Counted from the stretch's first letter, positions 36,701-45,758 are shown. The stretch is DNA of 64,000 bases from Dehalococcoidia bacterium (GCA_022824185.1 JAJEAU010000015.1:92268-156267), one strand, 5' to 3'. A program made the numbers and translations. Notes: generated from the sequence alone by a model not told the origin.

Positions 36701-37424
36701 GGCGTCGCTCATCCGCCAACTTGCTCGATGTGACAATCGCCGTCAGCGTATCCTGATGCGGCGCGTCCTCCGGATAGACGTAGTGACAGTCATTCGTCAC
36801 CACCAAATCGATCCCCATCTCATCCGACAACTCGCAGACAGCCCTGTTCACCACGTCCTGACCCGGCACATTCTCGTGGTGCATCAACTCAAGGTAGTAC
36901 CGGTCCCCAAAAACCTCCTTGTACCAACCCGCCGTACCACGCGCCGCCGTCAAATCTCCGCCCGTCCTGAGCACATCACGAGCCAACTCTCCCGAAAGAC
37001 ACCCCGACAGAACAACCAACCCCTCAGAATGTTCCTCCAACAGATCCCGATCCACACGCGGCCGATAGTAAAAACCCTCCAAATGAGCCTTCGTTGCCAG
37101 CTGCAGAAGGTTTCTGTAACCCGTCAGATCCTCCGCAAGCAGCGTGATATGCGGCTGCGATCCGCCGCTAGCTCCCTCCGCCGCCGTCCGCTCATGCCTC
37201 GACCCAAAAGCGACATACCCCTCCATCCCGATGATCGGCTTTATCTCCGCCGACTTGGCTGCCTTGTAGAAATCGATCGCCGCGTAGACGTTACCGTGGT
37301 CCGTCAACGCCATCGCCGGCTGACCCAACTCCGCCGCACGCTTCACCATGTCCTCGACGTGCCCGTACCCGTCAAGCAAGGAATACTCAGAGTGGTTGTG
37401 CAGGTGAACGAACTGGTCAGACAA
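33720..37424 (-). CDS. dnaE: DNA polymerase III subunit alpha
   Basis: This replicative polymerase has 1234 residues. An N-terminal PHP domain shows HLHNHSEYSLLDG and LTDHGNVYA. The palm has the catalytic aspartates in PDIDMEFADDRRGEV, where the third acidic residue is Glu rather than the usual Asp. Other blocks are GRVRNVSTHAAGVVIS, ALYRPGPM and GYGFNKAHAVSYAYI (fingers), then a helix-hairpin-helix and an OB fold (VKVVGKIVSIDNRFTRNG). The C-terminal about 150 residues are low in conservation, with a Asn/Gly-rich linker (AAAANGNANGTTNG). It is a DnaE1-type enzyme. The 1-nt spacing to DUF2007 suggests they share a transcript. Confidence 0.97.
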   Translation of the reverse strand: MSDQFVHLHNHSEYSLLDGYGHVEDMVKRAAELGQPAMALTDHGNVYAAIDFYKAAKSAEIKPIIGMEGYVAFGSRHERTAAEGASGGSQPHITLLAEDLTGYRNLLQLATKAHLEGFYYRPRVDRDLLEEHSEGLVVLSGCLSGELARDVLRTGGDLTAARGTAGWYKEVFGDRYYLELMHHENVPGQDVVNRAVCELSDEMGIDLVVTNDCHYVYPEDAPHQDTLTAIVTSSKLADERRLRMEDHSYYVKSAAEMTQVFPEHPEALRNSLVVAERCNLELTQRRTKLPQYPTPNGMSSADYLRQICYEGAMDRFGGISDAVKERLEKELYIITETDFADYFLVVWDIFKFVKREGILSTVRGSAASSLVLYCLQVTDFDPLPYGLFFERFLNVERREMPDIDMEFADDRRGEVIQYCLERYGPDRVAQITTFGTMKARAAIRDAARVMEDGAIENADINAASNNLVRVVANYSPMSNDDEDEAPPKEFNLRTVKDDSVELQQLIRQNSVAAEVLEKAMGVEGRVRNVSTHAAGVVISDDPLVQYTALQRPQKGNDTGLAATQYSMYPIEFAGLLKWDFLGLTNLAVLDRCLKIIAEHRGEEIDLYDEEQVPLDDEATFKLMAEGDTFGSFQLEGAGMTRYIKDLKPTSIDDIAAMIALYRPGPMQHIDSLIARKHGHQPIEYPHPDIAHLLDTTYGVIVYQDQVMLTAQDFAGYTLGEADILRKAMGKKVPAIMREEERKFVEGAIKKGHSEQEARDLFTYILPFAGYGFNKAHAVSYAYITYWTTYFKANYPIEYFVAMLDSAAGSPERVQRCVSEAKKRGIEVLPPDVNVSRTSFTVDENVGEHGGIRYGLSSIRGVGPSTVAEIVEIREGDGKGQFADVSDFCDRLAENTPPESSLRSLIMAGAFDSMAPRQQLLDHAGQLITHMRKTGAARSSGQHSMFGGDDSNESFWGIEFNPPEENGGVDQKTQREWEKELFGLVITESQEEIEKRAAIENEGSDFVKLASDERLSREGARVKVVGKIVSIDNRFTRNGDPFVTAKLALLDDEVELTVWSNTLERTRGIWFEDVFAVASGSIRMFNGGVSVTVNDAEAYMPSAAAAANGNANGTTNGHSNGAAYHDVTSSRPIEVQTNGSHMATIDHESPDEPVVTLLFDCDGDASPSREVIHQVLLTLGEHKGDGKVLAKVVISGKTVSMDFPFFSVEPTEELQSELAAIVGDANVEMHASAST

Positions 37425-37571
37425 CGGTTACCTGCACCTCCGGGTGAGTTGGGAAAATCGGGCGGTCATCACCCCCAAAATCGATCAATAAAGTATAGCC
37501 CCAACCCTACTCGTACGCGTGGCACAACGTGTATCCTAGCGGCAGTGAAATCCGACCTCAGGTGAGACGAA

Positions 37572-38771
37572 ATGACGCTTCCATCTCTCGAAGAACTCGA
37601 ACTAGATCCTTACGGCGCGCTAGGCGTTCGAAAGTTCATCAACGCAACCTGCCACCACACGAACATGGGCGGTACCCTGATACCCGAAACGACGTTGAAG
37701 GCTATGCGCACCGCCGCCGAAAATTACGTCGACCTGAGGGAACTCCAAAAATCCGCCGGTCGCATCATATCCGACGTCACTCATGCTGATGACGGCTACA
37801 TCGTCTCGGGCTGCGCCGCCGGTCTTATGGTCTCCGCTGCCGCAATCATCACCGGAACCGACGAAGCACTGATCGAGCAACTCCCATACGTCCAAGGCGG
37901 GCAAGTCCCCTGCGTCGCCAAACGCTTCGCCCGAGCCAAGAACTACAAGGGCGAAGAATACGTGAACCACGGCTACGCGATGGCCGTCAAAACCGCCGGA
38001 GTCAAATTCATCGAAATCGGCGAACCCGACCCGGATGGACGACCCACCAAAGTCGTCTCAGCCGAAGAGTACGAGCAGGCCTTCATCGACAACCCCGACG
38101 CCAAAATGGTCTACTGGGTCGGATACGCACCCCCAGAAGACATCGCCCTAGAAGACGTCATCGACATCGCACACGCACACGGCGCACGCGTGATCATCGA
38201 CGCATCCAACTGCCTACCACCACGCGAAAACCTCTACCGCTTCATCGACATCGGGGCCGACGTCGTTAATTTCAGCGGCGGCAAGGGCATCCAAGGCCCT
38301 CAAGGCGCAGGCATCATCGCCGGCAGCCAAGACATCATCGACGCCATCGCCATGCAGTCCGCACCGTCACACGGCATCGGACGCGTCGCCAAAGTCTCCA
38401 AAGAAGAGGTAGTAGGCCAGATCGCGTCCTTCATCTGGTGGGTTCAACAAGACGACGAGGAGCGCATGACGGAGCACCACCGCAAGACTGGGATGCTCCA
38501 CAACAGTGTCGCTGGCCTCGCAGGGTTGTCCGACTCCTACATCGAGTTCCCCGACGAAGACAACCGCCCGATGCCGAACGTGCACGTCAAAGTCGACCCT
38601 GCGACGGGCAAAGACGCCGAATGGCTCATCGGCGAACTCCGAGACGGCGACCCTGCAATCGCCGTAGTCGGACACGCCAGAGACCCCCAAATCGTCCGCA
38701 TCGACGTCCGCCTACTTAGAGACGATGAGATCATGGAGATCTCTAGGCGCTTGCACGAAACCCTCGGATGA
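37572..38771 (+). CDS. SelA-like PLP-dependent enzyme
   Basis: This 399-residue fold-type I PLP enzyme of the DgaE/SelA group (relatives include D-glucosaminate-6-phosphate ammonia-lyase and selenocysteine synthase) shows INATCHHTNMGGTLIPE at the N-terminus, SGCAAGLMVSAAAII for phosphate binding, IIDASNCLP for the PLP-pairing Asp, and the Schiff-base lysine in NFSGGKGIQGPQGAG. The best guess is an ammonia-lyase or racemase for an amino-sugar acid. It has an AGGTGA ribosome binding site and is divergent from dnaE. Its stop overlaps the next gene's ATG by 4 nt, so the hydrolase is translated with it. Confidence 0.87.
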   Translation: MTLPSLEELELDPYGALGVRKFINATCHHTNMGGTLIPETTLKAMRTAAENYVDLRELQKSAGRIISDVTHADDGYIVSGCAAGLMVSAAAIITGTDEALIEQLPYVQGGQVPCVAKRFARAKNYKGEEYVNHGYAMAVKTAGVKFIEIGEPDPDGRPTKVVSAEEYEQAFIDNPDAKMVYWVGYAPPEDIALEDVIDIAHAHGARVIIDASNCLPPRENLYRFIDIGADVVNFSGGKGIQGPQGAGIIAGSQDIIDAIAMQSAPSHGIGRVAKVSKEEVVGQIASFIWWVQQDDEERMTEHHRKTGMLHNSVAGLAGLSDSYIEFPDEDNRPMPNVHVKVDPATGKDAEWLIGELRDGDPAIAVVGHARDPQIVRIDVRLLRDDEIMEISRRLHETLG

Positions 38772-40735
38772 TCCTGCCACATCCAGACTCCCAAGGAATG
38801 GCTAAGCCAGCCTCGGATTTCGACCCCTACGCGCACTACCAGGAGGCAATGATCCCCATGCGCGACGGAGTCCGTCTAGCTACGGACATCCACTTCCCGG
38901 TTGACGAAAACGGCGATGCCATCACCGATCCCGCGCCCGTCCTCCTCGTCCGCACCTCGTACGACAAATCCAAAGAGGAGTGGGAAACCGTTCGCGACTA
39001 CTACCCCCAGCACGGCTACGTATTCGTCAACCAAGACCTCCGCTCCCGCTTCCGCTCGGAAGGCGACGGCCGCTACTACCACACCTGCAACCCTTGGGAG
39101 GGCGAAGACGGATTCGACACCATCGAGTGGATAGCCGAACAACCCTGGTGCAACGGAAAGATCGGCACCTTAGGAAGCTCACACCGCGGAATCGTCCAGA
39201 CCGTCGCGGCTCTCCATCGACCTCCTCACCTCGTCGCCCAGTGGGTTGAACAGGCACCGACCAACATCTACGCCCACGAAGCCCGGGAGGGCGGCGCGAT
39301 GTGCTTCCACATGGCCGCGGCGATCCACAACCACGCTCTCGACTCTCACGAACTCCGCGACAACCCTGAAGGCGTCCTAGCCGTCGCCGAAACCTTCCAA
39401 AATATGCGGGAGTTCCTCTCCAACACTCCTTGGAAGCGAGGCGAAATCGCGCTGGCCGCTGCGCCGTGCATGGAAAAGACTCTCTTCAACTACTACACCA
39501 GAGGCGACTACGACGAGTGGTGGGCTAACGAGAACCTCGACCAAACGCCATACCTCGACCGCCATGCCGACATCCCCGTCATCCTCACGGGCGGATGGTG
39601 GGACCCCTTCGCCGGAGGCACCGCCGACCTCTTCGTCGACCTCACCCAACGCAACAAAAATTCTACCCACTTGGTCTTCGGACCTTGGGCACACGGCACA
39701 CAACGCACAGATGCAACCCACGAGGGCGAAGTCGATTTCGGTCCCGACGCCCGATGGGGCATGGCCAAATTCAACCCCATACGCCGCAGATGGTTCGACC
39801 GCTGGTTGAAAGACGAACAAAACGGCGTCGATGACGACGCCCCGATCCTCCTCTTCGTAATGGGCGGTGGTGAGGGCACAAAGAACGCCGACGGCCGCTT
39901 GAACCACGGCGGATACTGGCGAACCGAGCAAGAGTGGCCACTCGCCAGAACGCACTTTACCAACTTCTACCTCCACGCCGATGGCAACCTGTCCACCGAA
40001 CACCCCCAACCCGACGCAGCGTCCATCACCTACACCTTCGATCCCAACAACCCCGTCCCCACCCTCGGAGGAAGCGTCGCCGGCTTCAGCGCGATGGACA
40101 AACACGAAGAAGGCGGACCAACATTCACCGAGGCCCCGCCACCGGGACAACAGGCCGACACCATCCTTCAACACGCCTACTCCCTAGTCACTCCCGGCCC
40201 GATGCACCAAACCGAGCGCCCCGGACTCTTGGCATGCAATTCGCCATACGGACCGCTCGCCGACCGTCCAGACGTCTTGGTTTTCCAGACCCCGCCGCTA
40301 GAGCAAGACGTCGAGATAACAGGCCCAATCGAACTCAACCTCTGGGTCTCGTCAACCGCACCAGACACCGACTTCACCGCCAAACTGCTAGACATCTACC
40401 CGCCCAGCGACGACTATCCCGACGGTTTCCACATGAACCTAGTCGACTCCATCCTCCGCTGCCGCTACCGCAACTCTTGGACCGAACCCGAGCTGATGTC
40501 GCCCACGGAGAAGTACCTGATCAAAATCCCGCTTCCACCGACGAGCAACCTTTTCAAGACCGGCCACCGCATCCGTGTCGACATCTCCAGCAGCAACTTC
40601 CCACGCTTCGACATAAACCCCAACACTGGCGAACCCATGGGACGTCACACCCTGACGCAAACCGCACGAAACACGCTCTATCTCGGCAAACCTCATCTGT
40701 CGCACATTGTTCTCCCAGTCATCCCCTCTTTTTAG
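38768..40735 (+). CDS. CocE/NonD-family serine hydrolase
   Basis: This 655-residue protein of the X-Pro dipeptidyl-peptidase S15/cocaine-esterase family has MRDGVRLATDIHFP near the start, a nucleophile elbow GTLGSSHRGIVQ (family consensus GxSYxG, here with His after Ser), an alpha/beta hydrolase body with WWDPFAGG and the His region HLVFGPWAHGTQ, and a C-terminal jelly-roll domain (ITGPIELNLWVSSTAPDTDFTAKLLDI...). It is coupled by ATGA overlap to the SelA-like enzyme. Substrates in this family are amides and esters; here an N-acyl or amide derivative of the partner's substrate is possible (inference). Confidence 0.9.
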   Translation: MILPHPDSQGMAKPASDFDPYAHYQEAMIPMRDGVRLATDIHFPVDENGDAITDPAPVLLVRTSYDKSKEEWETVRDYYPQHGYVFVNQDLRSRFRSEGDGRYYHTCNPWEGEDGFDTIEWIAEQPWCNGKIGTLGSSHRGIVQTVAALHRPPHLVAQWVEQAPTNIYAHEAREGGAMCFHMAAAIHNHALDSHELRDNPEGVLAVAETFQNMREFLSNTPWKRGEIALAAAPCMEKTLFNYYTRGDYDEWWANENLDQTPYLDRHADIPVILTGGWWDPFAGGTADLFVDLTQRNKNSTHLVFGPWAHGTQRTDATHEGEVDFGPDARWGMAKFNPIRRRWFDRWLKDEQNGVDDDAPILLFVMGGGEGTKNADGRLNHGGYWRTEQEWPLARTHFTNFYLHADGNLSTEHPQPDAASITYTFDPNNPVPTLGGSVAGFSAMDKHEEGGPTFTEAPPPGQQADTILQHAYSLVTPGPMHQTERPGLLACNSPYGPLADRPDVLVFQTPPLEQDVEITGPIELNLWVSSTAPDTDFTAKLLDIYPPSDDYPDGFHMNLVDSILRCRYRNSWTEPELMSPTEKYLIKIPLPPTSNLFKTGHRIRVDISSSNFPRFDINPNTGEPMGRHTLTQTARNTLYLGKPHLSHIVLPVIPSF

Positions 40736-40891
40736 GGTTGCCACAAAACCAATTGTGCGAAGCCGAGGATGGATGAATTCACGCCGAGGCGGGATCACCC
40801 AAACCACCTTCAACCCTAAACCGTAGGGTTTTAGTAATGGTTGCTGCCCACAACGTAGCTCGCGCACCACAAGCCAAAGGACAAGAAACCA

Positions 40892-41815
40892 TTGCAGACC
40901 TCAGCACGCTGGACCGTTGCCGATATACCCGACTTAACGGGCCAAACCGCGATCGTCACAGGCGGCAACAGTGGTGTGGGCTTCGAAACCGCGATCGAAC
41001 TGGCACGGCATGGTGCGACCACCATCATCGCTTGTCGCTCAGCCTCGCGCGCCGAAGCAGCTCTAAGCAAGATCGAAGAAGCTGCCCCATCTTCTCAGAC
41101 TAGGTCTATGCTCCTAGATTTGGGTGACTTGGCCTCGGTCGACGCATTCTCGAAGAGCTTTACAACCGAATACGAAACACTGGACCTGCTGATCAACAAC
41201 GCCGGCATCATGGCGACCCCGTACCGCACCACCAAAGACGGCTTCGAATCGCAGGTCGGCACAAATCACCTCGGGCACTTCGCCCTCACCGCCAAGCTGA
41301 TGCCAGCGCTCACCGCCGCGCAATCTTCGCGTCTCGTAAACGTCAGCAGCATAGGACATCGCAGCGGCGACATGGACACCGACGATCTGCTGCTGGACCG
41401 CTCCAACTACAAGCGCTGGCGCGCCTACTACCGATCGAAGCTCGCCAACCTCCTTTTCACCTATGAAATGCATCGACGCTTGCAAACCGCGGGAATCGAA
41501 AACCTCTCGTCTCTGGCAGCCCATCCCGGAGTGGCGCGCACCAATCTCGCACAAGGAATGGGATTCATCGGCACCCTTCTCAAACCAATCGCGTTCCTCT
41601 TCATCCAGAGCGCCCAAATGGGAGCGCTGCCGATCTTGAGAGCGACCACCGATCCGAACGCCCATGGTGGCCAATACTACGGACCAGACAAACCCCACGA
41701 GCGAAGCGGCTACCCGCAAGTCGTGTCGTCATCTCCCGATTCACACAACGAGCAAGACGCGCGCCGGCTATGGGAACAATCCGAGGAACTGACTGGTATC
41801 AAGTTCACCATCTGA
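40892..41815 (+). CDS. Short-chain dehydrogenase (retinol-dehydrogenase-like)
   Basis: This 307-residue SDR has TGGNSGVGFETA for NADP binding with IIACRS after beta-2 (Arg, suggesting NADP), INNAGIMATP, GTNHLGHFALT, catalytic Ser in VNVSSIGHRSG and the YYRSK pair. The pattern is that of WWOX/retinol dehydrogenase-type SDRs. The start is TTG with AAAGGA upstream. It is 156 nt after the CocE gene, and the function is probably independent. The substrate is unknown. Confidence 0.9.
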   Translation: MQTSARWTVADIPDLTGQTAIVTGGNSGVGFETAIELARHGATTIIACRSASRAEAALSKIEEAAPSSQTRSMLLDLGDLASVDAFSKSFTTEYETLDLLINNAGIMATPYRTTKDGFESQVGTNHLGHFALTAKLMPALTAAQSSRLVNVSSIGHRSGDMDTDDLLLDRSNYKRWRAYYRSKLANLLFTYEMHRRLQTAGIENLSSLAAHPGVARTNLAQGMGFIGTLLKPIAFLFIQSAQMGALPILRATTDPNAHGGQYYGPDKPHERSGYPQVVSSSPDSHNEQDARRLWEQSEELTGIKFTI

Positions 41816-41885
41816 CCCAAGGCAAAGGCGAGATCGGAGAGGTCATTTCCCTTTCACGGAGCCCAAAACATCCACCTCTTCCCCT

Positions 41886-44417
41886 TCACGCGTAACTCGC
41901 AACCTCCCGCGGAACAACCCGTATCGCCTCCCGTTTCAACTCTCGGTGCTCCTTCATCTTCAAGTCGAAATCCCGATCCAACAACTCCTCAGCAACCCCA
42001 CGCGCCTTCCCTAGCATCTCCAGATCATCAAACCGCGCAAACCGCCAACCCGACCAACCGCTCTGCACCTCCGCCAAGTTCCGACCAGGCCCTCGTAGCT
42101 CCAAATCCTTCTGAGCCAAATCAAACCCGTCGATATTCTCGACGACCGCCTGCAGCCGGGCCTGCGCCAACTCGCCCTCAGCATCCGAGACCAAAACGCA
42201 AGTTCCGCCAAACTCTCCACGCCCGACACGCCCCCTTATCTGATGCAGCTGCGACAGTCCGAAGTGGTCCGCAGTCATGATCACCATCACAGTCGCATTC
42301 GGAATATCCACTCCAACCTCGATCACCGGCGTCGCCACCAACACATCCATCTCGCGCCCCCTGAACGACTCCATCACCGACTGCTTCTCCGCCAGACTCA
42401 TCCGTCCATGCAACAACCCAACCCTGAGATCCGCGAAAACATCCCCGTTCAACTTCTCAAACTCAACCACTGCAGAAGCACCTGACACATTCTCCGAGGG
42501 ATCGATCAACGGGCAGACCACAAACGCCTGTCGTCCCTCCCTAACCTCGCTCCGCACTTTTCCGTAAGCCTCTACAACCTCGAAAGGCGTTTGAGCCCAT
42601 ATAGTCTCGATCTTCTGCCTGCCCCGCGGCATCGCCCTTAGCGTCGACAACTCCATCTCCCCGTACATCGTCATGTGCAACGTCCGAGGTATCGGAGTAG
42701 CCGACATCGCCAGCAAATGCGGACGCGGCGACCGATTGGTCAAGACCGCCCTCTGCTCCGTCCCAAACCGCTGCTGTTCATCCACCACTACCAGCGCCAA
42801 CTCCTCAAAATCTACACCTTCCTGCAACAGGGCGTGAGTCCCAACCACAAGATCCACCTCACCGTCCGCGCACATCTTCTGCATCGTCTGCTTCTCGCGC
42901 TGAGACAGACTTCCAGTCAACAGCCCGACACGCAGATTCCGCCCCCTCTTCTCAACTCGATACAGCGGCGACTCGTAAACCGGCCCATACCCGCTCAACC
43001 CTTCCCGACACTCCAGCTGCTCCAACATGCTCAGGAAGTGCTGTTCCGCCAAAACCTCCGTCGGAGCCATCATCGCCGCCTGCATACCATTCGAACCCGA
43101 TACCGAGAGCATCGCCGCAATCGCAACCACCGTCTTACCGCTTCCCACCTCGCCCTGCAACAGCCTTGCCATGGGAAACCCTGACGCCATATCCGCCAAG
43201 ATCGTCGCAACTCCTTCACTCTGATCGCCCGTCAACTCAAACCCCAACGACGAAACGAACTCCTTCACGATCCCCCGATCCGGTGAAAGCTCCACCGCCT
43301 CTACCGTCCTCCGCCACCGAGCGCGCCGCCGTATCGCAGCGATCTGGTTATACAAAAACTCATCAAACGCGAACCGTCGTATTGCCGACCATCGTTGCAG
43401 CGTCGCCAGCGGCCGATGCATCGCCTCAAACGCATCCGTCAGTCCCATCAAACCATGCTCATCAAGAACCCACTTAGGCAGCGTCTCGTCCACCAAAGGC
43501 AACCCTTTATCCAAACACTGCATCACTGCATTCCGCACCGTGCGTTGATTCAAACCCGCACTCAACGGATACACCGGAACAATCGCCCCCGCATGAACAA
43601 ATCCCTTCTGGTTCTCCCGGCCTCCACGAGTTATGTCGTCGTACTCCGGGTTCTCCATCGTCGGACGCCCTCGAAACTCTCCGACCCTTCCGCTCACAAC
43701 GATCTGATCTCCGTGCTCCCACCTCGAAGCCATATACGGCATGTTGAACCAGGTGATCGTCAGATTGCCCGTCCCGTCCCGGATCCGAACCCGCGCCGAT
43801 CCCCTCGGACCACCAAACCGATTGAATTCCGATGTAACCACATGCCCCTCGACCGTAGCCTCCTCACCAGCCGCCAGATCCACGATATTCGACCGCATCG
43901 AGTAATCAACCATCCGCAACGGGAAGTGCCATAAAACGTCCCTCAACGTCGACAACCCCAAAGCCGCCAACGCCTTCCTGTGCGAAACATGGAGGTATCG
44001 CAACGATGCCACCGGAGCATCAAGCCCTGTCTTCGGCGCCTGCGCCGCCGAAACCCGACTGCGCGCTTTCGCCTTCGGAGGCGCGTCAACATTGGCATCC
44101 GCCATAGGCGAAATCTCTCCCGATTTCCCCTTCGACCGCCTAGCAGTCGTCCCTTCAGGTCGTCGGGAATTCGACCCATGCAACCGCCGGTACGCCGCCG
44201 CAGCCCAAGACCGTCTTTCAGCAGCCGTCATCAACGCGTACCGCCGACCATCCATCGGCGCCAATCCTCGGATCGCTCCCGCAATCCGATCAAATCGCGG
44301 CCACAACGTATCCAACCCACCACCAATCACAGCACTGTTGTCAAAGCCGTTCTTGGCCTCGACCTTAAGCACACTCACCAGAAGCTCAGTCTGGCGCTCA
44401 ACAACGGGATCAGCCAT
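41886..44417 (-). CDS. recG: ATP-dependent DNA helicase RecG
   Basis: This branch-migration helicase processes stalled forks and Holliday-like junctions. The 843-residue protein has an extra N-terminal helical region and a basic linker (RRPEGTTARRSKGKSG), then the wedge OB-fold domain (AGEEATVEGHVVTSEFNR). The helicase core follows with Walker A LLQGEVGSGKTVVA, motif II VVDEQQRFGTEQR (DEQH in most RecG proteins), SATPIPRTL, FVVCPLIDPSE, and QIRGRVGRG. The C-terminal block ends with DFDLAQKDLELRGPG. No partner genes; monocistronic, convergent with the SDR. Confidence 0.96.
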   Translation of the reverse strand: MADPVVERQTELLVSVLKVEAKNGFDNSAVIGGGLDTLWPRFDRIAGAIRGLAPMDGRRYALMTAAERRSWAAAAYRRLHGSNSRRPEGTTARRSKGKSGEISPMADANVDAPPKAKARSRVSAAQAPKTGLDAPVASLRYLHVSHRKALAALGLSTLRDVLWHFPLRMVDYSMRSNIVDLAAGEEATVEGHVVTSEFNRFGGPRGSARVRIRDGTGNLTITWFNMPYMASRWEHGDQIVVSGRVGEFRGRPTMENPEYDDITRGGRENQKGFVHAGAIVPVYPLSAGLNQRTVRNAVMQCLDKGLPLVDETLPKWVLDEHGLMGLTDAFEAMHRPLATLQRWSAIRRFAFDEFLYNQIAAIRRRARWRRTVEAVELSPDRGIVKEFVSSLGFELTGDQSEGVATILADMASGFPMARLLQGEVGSGKTVVAIAAMLSVSGSNGMQAAMMAPTEVLAEQHFLSMLEQLECREGLSGYGPVYESPLYRVEKRGRNLRVGLLTGSLSQREKQTMQKMCADGEVDLVVGTHALLQEGVDFEELALVVVDEQQRFGTEQRAVLTNRSPRPHLLAMSATPIPRTLHMTMYGEMELSTLRAMPRGRQKIETIWAQTPFEVVEAYGKVRSEVREGRQAFVVCPLIDPSENVSGASAVVEFEKLNGDVFADLRVGLLHGRMSLAEKQSVMESFRGREMDVLVATPVIEVGVDIPNATVMVIMTADHFGLSQLHQIRGRVGRGEFGGTCVLVSDAEGELAQARLQAVVENIDGFDLAQKDLELRGPGRNLAEVQSGWSGWRFARFDDLEMLGKARGVAEELLDRDFDLKMKEHRELKREAIRVVPREVASYA

Positions 44418-44499
44418 CCATCAAATTCAACGAATCTCTAACAACGACGTAAACAACCTTACGTCAGACAACGCCTACCTCCGACCAAAAGCTAACGCG

Positions 44500-44934
44500 T
44501 CAACCCGCGACCGGATGCGGATCGATGTAAACAACAGCCTCCCCGTTCATCACTTCGGCGTCCGACTGATTCGTGCACGAAACACCAAGCTTCACGATAG
44601 GTTTGTCATCCCGCACTGAAGTCACGGTGCAAGTCGCTGTGATTTCGTCAGCGATATAGACCGGATTGACGAAATTGGTCGTCAAGCCAAGGAAGATGAT
44701 CGTCGCATCCTGCCCAGCCATCTTCACCCCCAAAACGGCCGAAACCATACCCACAAGGAGAGCGCCATGCGCGATGCGTTTGCCGAACCTGGTCTGTGCG
44801 GCGTAATCGTCCTCAAGATGCAGCGGCTGGGTATCGCCGCTCAGAACCGCAAACTCACGGACAATCTCGTCGGTGATCGTACGGGTCACCGAGGCTGAGG
44901 AACCAAGGGTGAAATTGGAGGGGATGGTGGTCAT
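44500..44934 (-). CDS. MaoC-like (R)-specific enoyl-CoA hydratase
   Basis: This 144-residue hotdog-fold hydratase carries the DxxxxH catalytic motif in LSGDTQPLHLEDDYA and HGALLVGMVSAVLG, typical of single-domain MaoC/PhaJ hydratases. It would hydrate an enoyl-CoA to the (R)-3-hydroxyacyl-CoA, or serve in a related acyl-CoA pathway. It is monocistronic between recG and a toxin-antitoxin pair. Confidence 0.88.
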   Translation of the reverse strand: MTTIPSNFTLGSSASVTRTITDEIVREFAVLSGDTQPLHLEDDYAAQTRFGKRIAHGALLVGMVSAVLGVKMAGQDATIIFLGLTTNFVNPVYIADEITATCTVTSVRDDKPIVKLGVSCTNQSDAEVMNGEAVVYIDPHPVAG

Positions 44935-44986
44935 GGAGGGAGGAGTTTCTTCGGTACGAGATCATTTGGCCTGATCCGCGAGAGCA

Positions 44987-45379
44987 TCACAGCGATTCGA
45001 TCGTGACACCTTCGATCCGTTCAAAGTCCTTGCGATTGTTCGTCAATATCTTCAAGTCGTGGTGAACTGCGGTGCAACCGATCAGCAAGTCGAAATCGCC
45101 TATGGGCGTTCCTAGAGTTTGAAGGCGCGCCCGCTGCTCACCAAACAGTCGGCATATCTCTTCGTTCAGACCGATGATCGCGAAATCGCTCAAAAATTCC
45201 AATAGGACAACCTCGGCGTTGGCAGGCTCCGATGACCTGAATACGCCATGGTAAAGTTCAGCAACTGAAATCTCGCTGATGGCGATACCATCTGGCGCTC
45301 TTAGTGCCAACCGGTCCGCGACGGATCGTGACCCTCTAAGGACGTGAATCGCCCAATCGGAATCGACGAGGTATTTCAC
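44987..45379 (-). CDS. vapC: PIN-domain ribonuclease toxin, VapC family
   Basis: This is a 130-residue PIN-domain protein with acidic residues in KYLVDSDWAIH, ISEISVAELYHG, TPIGDFDLLIGCTAVHH and LTNNRKDFERI. The ORF track runs to 45472, but the real start is GTG at 45379, which overlaps the antitoxin stop by 4 nt (GTGA) and begins at the first beta-strand. It is partnered with a DUF104-type antitoxin. Confidence 0.9.
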   Translation of the reverse strand: MKYLVDSDWAIHVLRGSRSVADRLALRAPDGIAISEISVAELYHGVFRSSEPANAEVVLLEFLSDFAIIGLNEEICRLFGEQRARLQTLGTPIGDFDLLIGCTAVHHDLKILTNNRKDFERIEGVTIESL

Positions 45380-45624
45380 TTCAACTCTGGTAATGGTCGG
45401 CTGCGGGACGCCGCAGCCCGATATGCGTAGATCTCCTCGATCAATTGATCGCAGTCCACGATACCTTTCCAACCACCAAAACTCGATCGCAATCCCTCAA
45501 ATTCGGGATGCGCGTCTTCGCGCTCTGACACGTTGATGACCACTTCGGCGCCGTCGTCAAGATCAACCGGATTTGCTGGTTTAAATACGCCGTTCGAGTA
45601 TGTTGCTTTGAGGTTTTCGATCAT
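45376..45624 (-). CDS. DUF104 (AF2212-like) antitoxin
   Basis: This 82-residue protein starts with MIENLKATYSNGVFKPANPVDLDDGAEVVINV. The small beta-barrel pattern 'YENGVFKPLEPVDL' is the hallmark of DUF104 antitoxins, which pair with PIN toxins. The C-terminal half should bind VapC. It overlaps vapC by 4 nt. Confidence 0.87.
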   Translation of the reverse strand: MIENLKATYSNGVFKPANPVDLDDGAEVVINVSEREDAHPEFEGLRSSFGGWKGIVDCDQLIEEIYAYRAAASRSRPLPELK

Positions 45625-45758
45625 GGTCGGTGCGGCAACAAGTTGATGTCAATCTCGTGTCTCCAGTATACGGAGATCACCTACGGCAATTCGAGACGGA
45701 ATCTACGAGAGATAATGCGATTCAGCTCCTTCCCTAAGGGCCGCCGCGCCAGTTCATC

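Noticed and set aside
35775-37565. 596-aa plus-strand ORF inside dnaE
   Set aside because: It lies antisense to dnaE over nearly its full length, is extremely rich in Arg, His and Leu, and shows no recognisable domain. It is a shadow of the real gene.
39377-40174. 265-aa minus-strand ORF inside the CocE/NonD gene
   Set aside because: Val/Gly-rich antisense frame fully inside a well-supported hydrolase; no ribosome binding site or family similarity.
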